Positions 53,284-61,556 of a DNA stretch of 61,556 nucleotides are shown here, one piece after another. This DNA is from a virus. A model generated the notes under the pieces. It had not been told where the DNA came from, ran no database searches, and saw nothing but the letters and a program-made list of their open reading frames with translations. The stretch is from positions 1 through 61,556 of IMG/VR virus record IMGVR_UViG_3300037672_001935. The stretch is one strand, 5' to 3'. The translations under genes were made by a program, and so were the position numbers. Every line of letters begins with the position of its first letter. Within the stretch, counting starts at the first letter, position 1.

Positions 53284-54652
53284 TATAAATATCTCTAGAT
53301 TTGGCACACAAATCCCAAAAATCTTTCATTTCCGGAAAAGTATGTAAAAAATTTGTGTTTCGCCTTTTATCATATTCTGTAAACCAATAAAAAAAATCTT
53401 TTCTACCCTCTAAAATTTTATCTTCATCATAATTTGATTGTAAAAAATAATTTTTTACCCTTCTAAAACGTTCATATTCTAAACTGCTAAACAATGTTGT
53501 ATCTTTATCATCACAATTTTTATGTATAAAATTTAATATATTATCAAAATATTTACTAAATTGATCTTTTGGTAATATATTCATATCATATTGTAATGGT
53601 TCTTTTAAATATGGAGTATCAAATCTTATACGGCGTGCTTTGCTATTATAAAATTTTTTCCGTAAATCTAAAATTTTTTGTAAAAATAAGATAAAACTTG
53701 TAACACTTAGTATATTAAAAGTACACATAATACTTACATTTCCATTTGTTGATTCTAAAAAGTATGTTAAATTCTTTTCCCACAACTCTATTTGCAATCC
53801 TGTGCGTAAGTATTCAGCCCTATCATTATATGTATCAATACTAGTATATAATTTAAATTTACGCACTGATTTTTTGTCTTCTAATAAATTAACTTTTTGT
53901 GCAAGTTTTTTAACAAGTCTATGCGTAACTCCTAAATTACTGTTGATATTTAATTCAAGATGAGGCTTTTTGTTTATTAATAGGTCATCCAAAATCTGCC
54001 ACGTACTCCTATGCAATAAAGGCTCACCGCCAGTAATTCTTAATATATTAAGTGTTTGGCTAACTTCAGGCCACCACTTCCACCATGCATCAACATATGG
54101 ATTGTCCTTTTCATCAATAGGAGTAAACCAATCAACATTAACACGATGATTACTTACTTGCTTGACAGGACCATATTTTTCAACTTCAGCATAATACGAA
54201 CTACTTGCCATTGGATGGCAATATCCGCATTTAAAATTACATTCGTTACTGAAAGAAATTTCAATGTATTCAGGATTAATATCAAAGTCCCAATTATTTT
54301 TAAGTATTTCATCTACCCGATCTTTTTTGTAGATACTTTGATTTCTTATCATTCTATCTGAAATATGATCATCACCTAATTCTTCAACGTTCCAACAATA
54401 TTGGCATCCTTCACACTTAACACCAACTAACATTTGTGCTCGTTCTTTCTTTTTTTGTAATGTATTATGCAATGCTGAAGGATTTTTTTTAATTTCATTT
54501 AATGAAATTTTGTGCGGTGACGGATGATAACAACTATGAGTGTCACCTGTATGCAAATAAATTGTTGTATGATGCCACTTTGCTAAACAAAATGTAGGAC
54601 TTATTTTATCCATCAAAAAATTATTTTGTCTTATTAAATTAGTTTCACTCAT
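53264..54652 (-). CDS. Twitch-domain radical SAM protein
   Basis: A 462-residue protein. N-terminal module: SPTFCLAKWHHTTIYLHTGD, SCYHPSPHKI, ALHNTLQKKKERAQMLVG, GCQYCWNVEEL. Core C138NFKC142GYC145, LRITGGEPLLHRSTW, then LYTSIDTYNDRAEYLRTGL. It matches the protein at 50637 throughout, so a gene duplication within the island is likely. ATGA overlap with the gene upstream. Confidence 0.9.
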   Translation of the reverse strand: MSETNLIRQNNFLMDKISPTFCLAKWHHTTIYLHTGDTHSCYHPSPHKISLNEIKKNPSALHNTLQKKKERAQMLVGVKCEGCQYCWNVEELGDDHISDRMIRNQSIYKKDRVDEILKNNWDFDINPEYIEISFSNECNFKCGYCHPMASSSYYAEVEKYGPVKQVSNHRVNVDWFTPIDEKDNPYVDAWWKWWPEVSQTLNILRITGGEPLLHRSTWQILDDLLINKKPHLELNINSNLGVTHRLVKKLAQKVNLLEDKKSVRKFKLYTSIDTYNDRAEYLRTGLQIELWEKNLTYFLESTNGNVSIMCTFNILSVTSFILFLQKILDLRKKFYNSKARRIRFDTPYLKEPLQYDMNILPKDQFSKYFDNILNFIHKNCDDKDTTLFSSLEYERFRRVKNYFLQSNYDEDKILEGRKDFFYWFTEYDKRRNTNFLHTFPEMKDFWDLCAKSRDIYNDKMGI

Positions 54653-55860
54653 ATACTTTGATTTTCTATACCATATAATTCTGGAAAAACATTATATAAA
54701 TTTTCATTACGTATAGCATCTCTACTATCAACTTGATTCAAAAAATTTATTTTTTGTTTTTTCCACAAATCTACACTATACGCTAAATCTAAAAGACTAT
54801 ATAAATTGTTTGCAAAATAATACCCTTCTTTTTTCCAAATACTAGCTTCTGTATAAAATTTGTCTTTGACTTTATTTTTAAAGGACATTGGTAATACGCA
54901 AGGAGAAAAATGTTCAGGATTTTGACAAGCAGTAAAAGTGATATTTGTCGTTTTTGTAAATAGCCTTTCATTTATCATGTAATGTATAAAATTTATAAGC
55001 GTTAAAAAACTAAAATTTGTAACAGTGACATTATAATCTATATTGATATTTGATAATTTTTGTAACTGTTTTATATTTTTACATACAACTTGCCATTTTG
55101 TACCATGCCGTATATACTCTGCACGACTACCATAATGATCAATACTTGCATAAAATTGAACTTCTTTATATTGATTCCATAGATCAATAATATTCTTTTT
55201 TTTATATTTTATTGTACTCATATTTGAATTGTACCGTAGTTTAATATCTACACTACGTCCTGATTCAATAATTTTTTCCAGTAAAATAAAATGCTCATTC
55301 ATTAGCAGCGGTTCTCCGCCTGCAAAATAAACCACTTTGATATTTGGAATTTGCTCTATAATTTTATTAACTATAGATTTGTTTGCACTAATAATAGGAA
55401 ATTCATTTCCATTTTCCTCTGCCCACGAACTACTAAATAGTGACCCGCACATTCTACATTTAAAATTGCACTTATTACTTAGTCTAACATCTACATATAG
55501 CATTTTAAAATTATCTAAAGAACCGTCTGAATTTGTAGATGACACTATATTCTCAAATTCCGATTCATATTCAAAAGATGACGTACGAAAACTATTAGCA
55601 GAATATTTTTCACTTTTATAACAAGTTTCGCAATATTTAGATGGTTCATCGGCTAGCATCTTGAGCCGTAGTTCCTTCATTTTTTTAGAATTTGTTAATT
55701 CTAAAAAACTTTGTTCTTTTACATTTGAAACGAATGGATTCATATCTCCAAGTAAACAACAAGGATACATTTCTGAATTAGGAGTAAACATCATATGTAT
55801 CCAAGGAAACATACAAAAATTTTTACTTTTATTAAAATAATAATTTTTGTCAAATTTCAT
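54649..55860 (-). CDS. Twitch-domain radical SAM protein
   Basis: A 403-residue protein. N-terminal module: NFCMFPWIHMMFTPNSEMYP, CCLLGDM and YCETCYKSEKYSANSFR. Core C131NFKC135RMC138 after YVDVRLSNK, VVYFAGGEPLLMNEH, then VQFYASIDHYGSRAEYIRHG. Closest in layout to the protein at 40646. First of four radical SAM genes in a row on this strand. Confidence 0.9.
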   Translation of the reverse strand: MKFDKNYYFNKSKNFCMFPWIHMMFTPNSEMYPCCLLGDMNPFVSNVKEQSFLELTNSKKMKELRLKMLADEPSKYCETCYKSEKYSANSFRTSSFEYESEFENIVSSTNSDGSLDNFKMLYVDVRLSNKCNFKCRMCGSLFSSSWAEENGNEFPIISANKSIVNKIIEQIPNIKVVYFAGGEPLLMNEHFILLEKIIESGRSVDIKLRYNSNMSTIKYKKKNIIDLWNQYKEVQFYASIDHYGSRAEYIRHGTKWQVVCKNIKQLQKLSNINIDYNVTVTNFSFLTLINFIHYMINERLFTKTTNITFTACQNPEHFSPCVLPMSFKNKVKDKFYTEASIWKKEGYYFANNLYSLLDLAYSVDLWKKQKINFLNQVDSRDAIRNENLYNVFPELYGIENQSI

Positions 55861-55862
55861 TA

Positions 55863-56786
55863 TTACTCAGGATCTATTACTGCGCGAGATATCCTATCCG
55901 GATTGCGATAGACAGTTTTGAAAAATTTATTCTGTTCAGGCATTAACGGATTATCACAAATCGGTAGTTCTAATTTTGTTTTTATTTTGTTTCCAATATT
56001 AATACATCTATTTAACATTTCATCATAATTGTAATTTTTATATTCTTGCCATAATTGATTTAAATATTTAAAATCTCTGACCTGAATATAATCCCAATCA
56101 GTACACATAGTTTTATATAATCCTTGTCTTGCGCCATATATTGCCCATAAACCATTATCCACGTCAGTACCTACCATTAACCAAATATATAATCTGTGTA
56201 AGTTTTTCCAATGATTCTGTTTAAATTGTGATAGACTTGGCCGTACTCCTTGATCTAATGCCATTTTAACACCTTCGCGAAATCCTGCCCTCCATGCCTG
56301 ATGCGGTGTTGCATTATTATATATATCTGAAAAACATGAATTCATCTGTATGTATTCAACGTCCCAACAAAAATCAACCTGTGCATGCGGATTGTCAGGT
56401 GCAGCATTTTCATGTGTTCGCATGTTTAACACAAATTCACGTGGCCAACACTTAACACCACCATTTCCATACATTAATCCGTTAATTACGTTATGTCCGC
56501 ACCAAGATATAACTTTATTTTCTAGTTCTACATGTTCATCAAAATCGATCTCTTGTGCTAAAAAATGTTCACGTATACGATTATCACCATCTATTGTAAC
56601 AAATCTATCTGTTTCACTTATTTTTGCACATGCTTTATGAGCAGCATCTGAACCTTCTACACCGTGCACACGTTTGGCCCAAGGTATTTTTTTACATAAA
56701 TCAGCGTAATTCTGTTCGGCATTGGGTTCATCATAGCTAAGATACACAATGTCATAATCAAGTACACGAAATTTTTTTTTACTCAT
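55863..56786 (-). CDS. GT-A-like glycosyltransferase
   Basis: A 307-residue protein matching the C-terminal domain of the 549-residue protein at 45407: YDIVYLSYDEPNAEQNY, AKRVHGVEGSDAAHKACA, DGD (D66-G-D68) in FVTIDGDNRI, NGLMYGNGGVKCWPREF. The DGD takes the place of DADA. Likely a metal-dependent nucleotide-sugar enzyme, cytoplasmic. The overlap of 8 bases with the gene upstream indicates operon structure. Confidence 0.65.
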   Translation of the reverse strand: MSKKKFRVLDYDIVYLSYDEPNAEQNYADLCKKIPWAKRVHGVEGSDAAHKACAKISETDRFVTIDGDNRIREHFLAQEIDFDEHVELENKVISWCGHNVINGLMYGNGGVKCWPREFVLNMRTHENAAPDNPHAQVDFCWDVEYIQMNSCFSDIYNNATPHQAWRAGFREGVKMALDQGVRPSLSQFKQNHWKNLHRLYIWLMVGTDVDNGLWAIYGARQGLYKTMCTDWDYIQVRDFKYLNQLWQEYKNYNYDEMLNRCINIGNKIKTKLELPICDNPLMPEQNKFFKTVYRNPDRISRAVIDPE

Positions 56787-57339
56787 TGTTTATTTTTTTA
56801 TAATTATATGAATTAAATCGTTTATTTGTAAACACACTGATATTTGTACCCTCAAACTCAAAAGGATATTTAAAATCAACAATAAAGTAATGTTCTTGCA
56901 ATAATTTATCAAATCTTACTATTAACTGCCTATATAAAATGTTTGGATTGTGCAATTTGGTTACACTAAAAAATAAATCAATTCGTCTACCAAAATTTTG
57001 TGTTGCAACTCCATTTTTTAATTCAGTTGATGGAAAAAATTTCCAACATTTATTAGGACAATCTTGTACAATTGACAAATCTGCAGTATCTTGCGTTGTG
57101 GGCACTTCGTAAATTATTTGGTTAATGTCAAATGCATCTTCCTCATAATCAGTCTTAGGTGTTAATTCCAATAAAGTGGTTTTTGGATTTAATTTTACTT
57201 GATAGTGTAAGTAACTATCCTTGCCTTGAAAAAATGGTTCAACTTCTTCTAGTGCAACCTCTAGATAATTTCCGTCAATAGGCATAACATTTGTTATCGA
57301 AGTTACGTTGTTTTCAGTATCATAAATTACATACATCAT
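56779..57339 (-). CDS. Hypothetical protein
   Basis: A 186-residue, beta-rich acidic protein. VIYDTENNVTSITNVMPIDG at the start resembles small virion accessory domains, and NPNILYRQLIVRFDKLLQEH is a later helix. No enzyme motif. It lies between glycosyltransferase genes with 4- and 8-base overlaps. Confidence 0.5.
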   Translation of the reverse strand: MMYVIYDTENNVTSITNVMPIDGNYLEVALEEVEPFFQGKDSYLHYQVKLNPKTTLLELTPKTDYEEDAFDINQIIYEVPTTQDTADLSIVQDCPNKCWKFFPSTELKNGVATQNFGRRIDLFFSVTKLHNPNILYRQLIVRFDKLLQEHYFIVDFKYPFEFEGTNISVFTNKRFNSYNYKKINNE

Positions 57340-58169
57340 AATCCTATCTTTTCACAATATCTTTCTAGCAACTTATAAGAAAAAAAACATGGTTCAGTAT
57401 AATGAAAAACTCCTGTCTGTCTATAATTACCAATCACAAGATCAAGATTTTCTGTAACATATACGCCTAGTTGATTTGTCCATTTTTCTTTCACCTGAGT
57501 CCATCCTTGAATGTATGGTTTCATATGAACAAATTTAATAATGTTGTTTTTAGTATAAGTTATTTGTTTTTCGATACCTAATAGTTTGCATGCTACAGCA
57601 GCAGTAATATCCATGCTAGGATATTGAGGATAATGATGTTTTACATATTGTCCATAAAATAATTCCCAATTATTTGAAATTAATTCCATCCATGCGTAAA
57701 ATTCTTTTGCTTTATCTGTTTTTTTAAAAAAATGTAAACCAGAATACAAGTTAGGCAAATTATTTTGTGTAAATGCTTTCCTATAATAATCATTATCAAT
57801 CTTGACTCCTCTATATGTTACAACATCTGTCACATAATAAAGATAATATTGATCTAGAAAATTCCACCACAGAGACAAATCTTGTAGGACTATTGTATCT
57901 GAATCTAGAACGATAGTTTGATCATATGGCGAAGCATGATATATTTTCCATCTATTCTCGATGCTATATCTACTCTTATCTACACTTTTATCATACCAAG
58001 GTATTGGTATGATTTTGTCAAACAAATTTATAAATTTATCGGGAATTACATCATTAGTAATCACTGATATTTTAACATTTTTATTTTTTACATGTAAACT
58101 TGCAGCACATAACAAAGCTTGGTTCACATAGTTAGCACCATCAGCAAATATTACAAAACCTTTTTTCAT
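57336..58169 (-). CDS. GT-A glycosyltransferase
   Basis: A 277-residue protein. ASLHVKNKNVKISVITND is the nucleotide-binding strand, TIVLDSDTIVLQDL holds the DxD (D89, D91), and SGLHFFKKTDKAKEF the acceptor-side strand, as in GT8-like enzymes. A terminal GVFHYTEPCFF element follows. It and the next gene are paralogous; both probably add sugars to a phage- or host-surface acceptor, given the tail-fibre genes beyond. Confidence 0.75.
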   Translation of the reverse strand: MKKGFVIFADGANYVNQALLCAASLHVKNKNVKISVITNDVIPDKFINLFDKIIPIPWYDKSVDKSRYSIENRWKIYHASPYDQTIVLDSDTIVLQDLSLWWNFLDQYYLYYVTDVVTYRGVKIDNDYYRKAFTQNNLPNLYSGLHFFKKTDKAKEFYAWMELISNNWELFYGQYVKHHYPQYPSMDITAAVACKLLGIEKQITYTKNNIIKFVHMKPYIQGWTQVKEKWTNQLGVYVTENLDLVIGNYRQTGVFHYTEPCFFSYKLLERYCEKIGL

Positions 58170-59062
58170 AATTGTATTTCATCAATGCATCTGTTAAGAC
58201 TATACTTGTTCATAACATGTATAGAATGTTCTTTCCATTTGCATAGGGTGTATTCACCATGATATTGTTGTTTTTCTAGTAAAAAAGTGATTTCGTTATC
58301 AGATATTTCCCAACAAATATCTTTATCCATGGTATAAAACAACTTTCCTGGCATTTTATTTGCAAAATTTCCATCTTGATACCCATTCATAATATGAATT
58401 GCTATCGAAAACACATGATCATTGCGTAATAAATTTTCACCAACTTGAAAAACTGATCTATAATGATTCCAATTTTCTTGGATATGACTTGCTAAATCGA
58501 AAAATATTTTATTTACTTGGGTTTTTCTAAAAAATACTACAGTAGCCCAATAAAACTTTACTCCAACATTGTTTATATAAGAAAATTCACTGTAATCTCT
58601 AAATTCAGCTAGATCATAAGATTCATCATATATTAAAAAATCATGTTCTTGATTAAAACAATGTTTCCATATATCATCTAAAACAACGATATCAGTATCT
58701 AACAATAAAGTTTCTTCATACGGAGTAACATCATAAACATAAGCTCTACAATTATTCTTGAACGGTAACCTCTTTTCAACGTTTGTACCATCTCTATAAG
58801 ACTTTATATGATGATTTTCTGATGGAGATAAAAGTTTTGTATCTGCATTATCAATTTTATCATAAACAACTTCTATTACATTATGAAATACATCTTTATA
58901 ATCTGTGTAATTTTTCTCAAGATATTCTATACTATCAGTAATAACGCTTGTCGGTAAATTCAAAAATTTTTTTATTTGTTTTGCTAGGAAATATGCTTGT
59001 TTAATGTAATCAATCTGCTTGTTATTCCTAGCAATTACTAAAATTCCCTGGGTATTTTGCAT
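58166..59062 (-). CDS. GT-A glycosyltransferase
   Basis: A 298-residue protein. ILVIARNNKQIDYIKQAYFL at the start, ETLLLDTDIVVLDDIW with the DxD (D122, D124), and a FYWATVVFFRKTQVNKIFF strand. Similar in layout to the protein at 57336, with a longer N-terminal part. ATGA overlap with it. Donor sugar unknown. Confidence 0.72.
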   Translation of the reverse strand: MQNTQGILVIARNNKQIDYIKQAYFLAKQIKKFLNLPTSVITDSIEYLEKNYTDYKDVFHNVIEVVYDKIDNADTKLLSPSENHHIKSYRDGTNVEKRLPFKNNCRAYVYDVTPYEETLLLDTDIVVLDDIWKHCFNQEHDFLIYDESYDLAEFRDYSEFSYINNVGVKFYWATVVFFRKTQVNKIFFDLASHIQENWNHYRSVFQVGENLLRNDHVFSIAIHIMNGYQDGNFANKMPGKLFYTMDKDICWEISDNEITFLLEKQQYHGEYTLCKWKEHSIHVMNKYSLNRCIDEIQL

Positions 59063-59063
59063 A

Positions 59064-59408
59064 TTAGCTTATGACAAATTCAACAGATCTCTTGCTTCGT
59101 AGAACTTTATAATCATTAAGATAAGAATTAGTCGCTAATACATATTTTTCAATAATAGAATCAAAAAATTCTTGTAAATCATTTATTTCAATTGGCATAT
59201 CATTATCGTCTATTAAGACTATAGTTTTTTGACACTTTGTCAACATAGCATTACAAAAACTAATTAATTCTTTAGTAATTAAAAATTGTCCACCATTTAT
59301 ATACATCATAGCATCTTGATAAAACTTTTCTCGTAATGCTCTTTTTTGATTATCAATTGTAACCATAAAATTAGAAAATTCTAAGGCTTTTTCCAATCTT
59401 TCATCCAT
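59064..59408 (-). CDS. Small conserved phage protein near tail genes
   Basis: A 114-residue helical protein with a strong AAAGGAG site. MDERLEKALEFSNFMVTIDN and an IEINDLQEFFDSIIEKY helix stand out. From memory such a protein accompanies tail-fibre genes in marine T4-like phages and could be an assembly factor. The 62-base gap upstream is AT rich, holding only this ribosome site. Confidence 0.6.
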   Translation of the reverse strand: MDERLEKALEFSNFMVTIDNQKRALREKFYQDAMMYINGGQFLITKELISFCNAMLTKCQKTIVLIDDNDMPIEINDLQEFFDSIIEKYVLATNSYLNDYKVLRSKRSVEFVIS

Positions 59409-59470
59409 AAGACTCCTTTATATTATATATCAGAAAAATTGGATGTAGGATTATATGTTGATAGGAAAAA

Positions 59471-60472
59471 TTATGATATATTATTGATATTGCAGCTAGG
59501 ACCTGCAGTGTTTACGTATGATCCAGTGGCTCTTGTTTCGCCCATAGTAAGAGTAAGAGATCCGCCTGTTGCAGGGGAAGTTGAATTACTGAACACATAC
59601 TCATCTATACCATAGCCTCCTGGTTGATTCAAATCTTGCCATTCAATCTTAAACACTACTTGCGTGGCTGCAGGAGCTTTTGCAGATATAATGTACCTAT
59701 TATCACTATAATTACTAGTACCTGCTCTGACATATATCTGCTGATAAGCTGTGGTTAACTGATAATTGCCTTTCGCGGCTTCTGGAGTGCCATTAGTACC
59801 CGAACTTTCTGTTCTATTATGGAAAAAAGTAATAGTCTCGTCTAATTGACTTATCCAATTAGAATATTTAGTGCTAGTAGCAGCATTTGATCCGCCTGCT
59901 AAAGCGCTCACAATAGAAATAGATCCACCTGCGTTAAAAAAATATCTTCGATAATCTGCACTTTCCCAAGTTAAAGTTACTTCAGTAGACAGATTACCTT
60001 TCCAGTCAGTAGTGTGCGCCTTAGTTCCATTAGTAAGTGTTGCGGCAGTAGCTTGTGCGGCAGAAAGAGTAAATCTTGCATCTCCATCAATATTATCAAC
60101 TGCTTGCTGATAATCATTAAAAGTATTTGTTGCATTATCTTCTACAGACGGGTTACCAGCTGTAATAATATTTCCAGTATTAACTTGTGTTAGATTTGAT
60201 GCTGCTACTCCACTTGTTTGCTGCATGCCTTTTGCTAGATCATTAACCTGATGATAGGTAATATCATCTAAATCTGTTTTAAGATTATTCAAATGGCTAT
60301 GATCTATTGTGTCTGTAACCGAAGTAACCTGTGCACTTGTCACAGTTTGACCATACCCTGTGTTGCCACTGCCTGAGCCTAAAATATTCCCTACCACAGT
60401 TTGCAATGCATTATATTGGGCTGCTGTAATATCTGTTACACTACCCGACGTTACTGTTGACTGAAATGCCAT
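59471..60472 (-). CDS. Virion structural protein, tail-associated
   Basis: A 333-residue Gly/Ser/Thr/Ala-rich protein with low charge. VTDITAAQYNALQTVVGNIL and DHSHLNNLKTDLDDITYHQV near the start recur in marine phage structural proteins; the C-terminal half is beta-rich (VVFKIEWQDLNQPGGYGIDE). Probably a tail or fibre component made late. An AAAGGT site precedes the ATG within 14 bases of the upstream stop. Confidence 0.75.
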   Translation of the reverse strand: MAFQSTVTSGSVTDITAAQYNALQTVVGNILGSGSGNTGYGQTVTSAQVTSVTDTIDHSHLNNLKTDLDDITYHQVNDLAKGMQQTSGVAASNLTQVNTGNIITAGNPSVEDNATNTFNDYQQAVDNIDGDARFTLSAAQATAATLTNGTKAHTTDWKGNLSTEVTLTWESADYRRYFFNAGGSISIVSALAGGSNAATSTKYSNWISQLDETITFFHNRTESSGTNGTPEAAKGNYQLTTAYQQIYVRAGTSNYSDNRYIISAKAPAATQVVFKIEWQDLNQPGGYGIDEYVFSNSTSPATGGSLTLTMGETRATGSYVNTAGPSCNINNIS

Positions 60473-60486
60473 GTTTTACCTTTATA

Positions 60487-61556
60487 TTATACGACTACTT
60501 CTATTAATCTAATACTGTCATCTTGTATATCTTCTAGAGCTTTGCCTAGCACACAATAAGCAGGTGTTGCTGGACCAGTAGGTACTTCAGCTACTCCTTT
60601 TTCTGCCGATGTGACTAATAAATCACCTTTACATACAGGTCCTTTTACTTTACAAGGGACTCTGCCACGTAAAGCTATAGGAGTACCGTCAATGCTATCA
60701 TTCATTAAATATGCAGGATTAGTAGAAACTACTCCTGCAACTTTTGCATCTAAAAATTTTCCACTGATAGTAACTTCTTCTTGCCCGCCAAATACCATAA
60801 CTGTACCTGGCTCATAATTATCATCTGCTAGATAATTTTCTGCAAGATCAGCATATTGCGCTTTTGTAGAAATTCCGTGGAACATACGTGCAGTAATATC
60901 ATTTGTAGCATCCCTTATAGCTACAGTATTTGCAGAACTGGCTATAGACCCTGTATATGCCGTTGAACCAACTTTAATAGCAGAAGCTTCAGTAGCCAAT
61001 CCACTGAAAGTTGTAGCATGCACTTCATTAAATTTTTCGGAACTACTACCAATATTGATACCGGAATTAGTTGTACCTGGCGTATAAGTAGTATCAGTTG
61101 GTGTAATACCATTAGTATGACCGGGTAAAAGTTCTGTTGCTTTAATTTTAAAGGGCATACTTGTTGCCCCTTGTGCTGTTTTACACTGTAAATATATTAC
61201 CTGTCCAACAGTATTACTTATCAAACCCTCATTATCATTAACTATTTTAACGAGTAAATCATTTCCACCGCCAACTGTAAATCCTGCATCAGCAAAAGCT
61301 GCTGAACTTGAAAAACTAGGTGATGACTTTAACAAATAATCAGCTGCGGCTACTCCGCCTAATTTTTCTGCATTTGTAGCAGTGCCCCACCATCTATCTG
61401 TAGATGTTGTGACACCTGTATCACTGTTCCTTAGAGTAAGTCCTGCACGTACTGTTGTAAATCCAACATAGGATGATGCATCAGCTGTACCTATAGTAAA
61501 TGCTATTCTGCTTATAATATGGACAACAGCATCATCTACAATAGACACAATAACAG
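60487..61556 (-). CDS. Tail fibre protein, 5' end cut by window
   Basis: At least 355 residues; the frame is open to the window edge, and the GTG at 61548 is unlikely to be the true start. RWWGTATNAEKLGGVAAADY is a fibre-shaft repeat. The C-terminal domain KAQYADLAENYLADDNYEPG, then VFGGQEEVTISG, AGVVSTNPAYLMN, ALRGRVPCKVKGPV and KGDLLVTS is the end domain seen in T4-like marine phage fibres. It likely contacts the host surface or protects the tip. Confidence 0.85.
   Translation of the reverse strand, partial: VIVSIVDDAVVHIISRIAFTIGTADASSYVGFTTVRAGLTLRNSDTGVTTSTDRWWGTATNAEKLGGVAAADYLLKSSPSFSSSAAFADAGFTVGGGNDLLVKIVNDNEGLISNTVGQVIYLQCKTAQGATSMPFKIKATELLPGHTNGITPTDTTYTPGTTNSGINIGSSSEKFNEVHATTFSGLATEASAIKVGSTAYTGSIASSANTVAIRDATNDITARMFHGISTKAQYADLAENYLADDNYEPGTVMVFGGQEEVTISGKFLDAKVAGVVSTNPAYLMNDSIDGTPIALRGRVPCKVKGPVCKGDLLVTSAEKGVAEVPTGPATPAYCVLGKALEDIQDDSIRLIEVVV

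Noticed and set aside
1-61556. CRISPR array, insertion sequence, integrase, group I intron, rRNA or tRNA genes
   Set aside because: No regular direct repeats, transposase or integrase motifs, or RNA gene structures were found on either strand by eye.

Overview
This window is a segment of a large, strongly AT-rich, tailed marine bacteriophage genome of the T4-like myovirus type. The T4-type genes are a family B DNA polymerase with SLYPS, NSLYG and YGDTDS motifs, two sliding-clamp homologues, an RNase H/5'-3' exonuclease, a MoxR ATPase with its VWA partner, and tail-fibre genes. Several small conserved unknowns look, from memory, like those of marine cyanophages and pelagiphages. Genes are packed with ATGA or TAATG overlaps, and no gene-free stretch exceeds about 90 bases. 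I see no photosynthesis gene, tRNA, integrase, insertion sequence or CRISPR array. The host is a marine bacterium; SAR11-type or another AT-rich proteobacterium is only a guess.

Region 1 (1-24.8 kb, plus strand) holds replication and nucleotide metabolism. After the polymerase come a conserved unknown, a 929-residue protein that looks like a sliding clamp carrying five inserted repeats of a virion-protein type, and a normal-sized clamp. Next is a long operon with a DpdA/TGT-like transglycosylase, a QueD-like T-fold protein, a glycosyltransferase, SHMT, a phosphoribosyltransferase and an MBD4-like DNA glycosylase. A near-consensus promoter then leads into FolE and a QueE with unusual cysteine spacing. 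With the QueC-like protein at 37.6-38.3 kb this is a full set for making preQ0 and inserting a 7-deazaguanine into DNA. RNase H, an AICAR-formyltransferase-only PurH, ribulose-phosphate epimerase and, behind a second strong promoter, MoxR/VWA follow.

Region 2 (24.8-26.1 kb) is a tail-fibre gene.

Region 3 (26-59 kb, mostly minus strand) is an accessory island. It contains nine radical SAM proteins besides QueE, seven proteins with 2-oxoglutarate/Fe(II) oxygenase-like signatures, three membrane fatty-acid desaturases, a nitroreductase, two methyltransferases, a UDP-sugar dehydrogenase, GT-A glycosyltransferases, three proteins sharing a TEKTxxP-type motif, SGNH-like hydrolases (a third lies in region 1) and an APH-like kinase. 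The mix suggests lipid and glycan tailoring of the host or virion surface, or modification of a peptide or cofactor; the substrate cannot be read from sequence. Two plus-strand genes interrupt the island. One diverges from a desaturase across an 18-bp perfect palindrome ending in both start codons.

Region 4 (59-61.6 kb, minus strand) returns to virion genes: a small conserved protein, a structural protein and a tail-fibre protein cut by the window edge.

All functions come from reading motifs and from remembered family features; no database search was possible.
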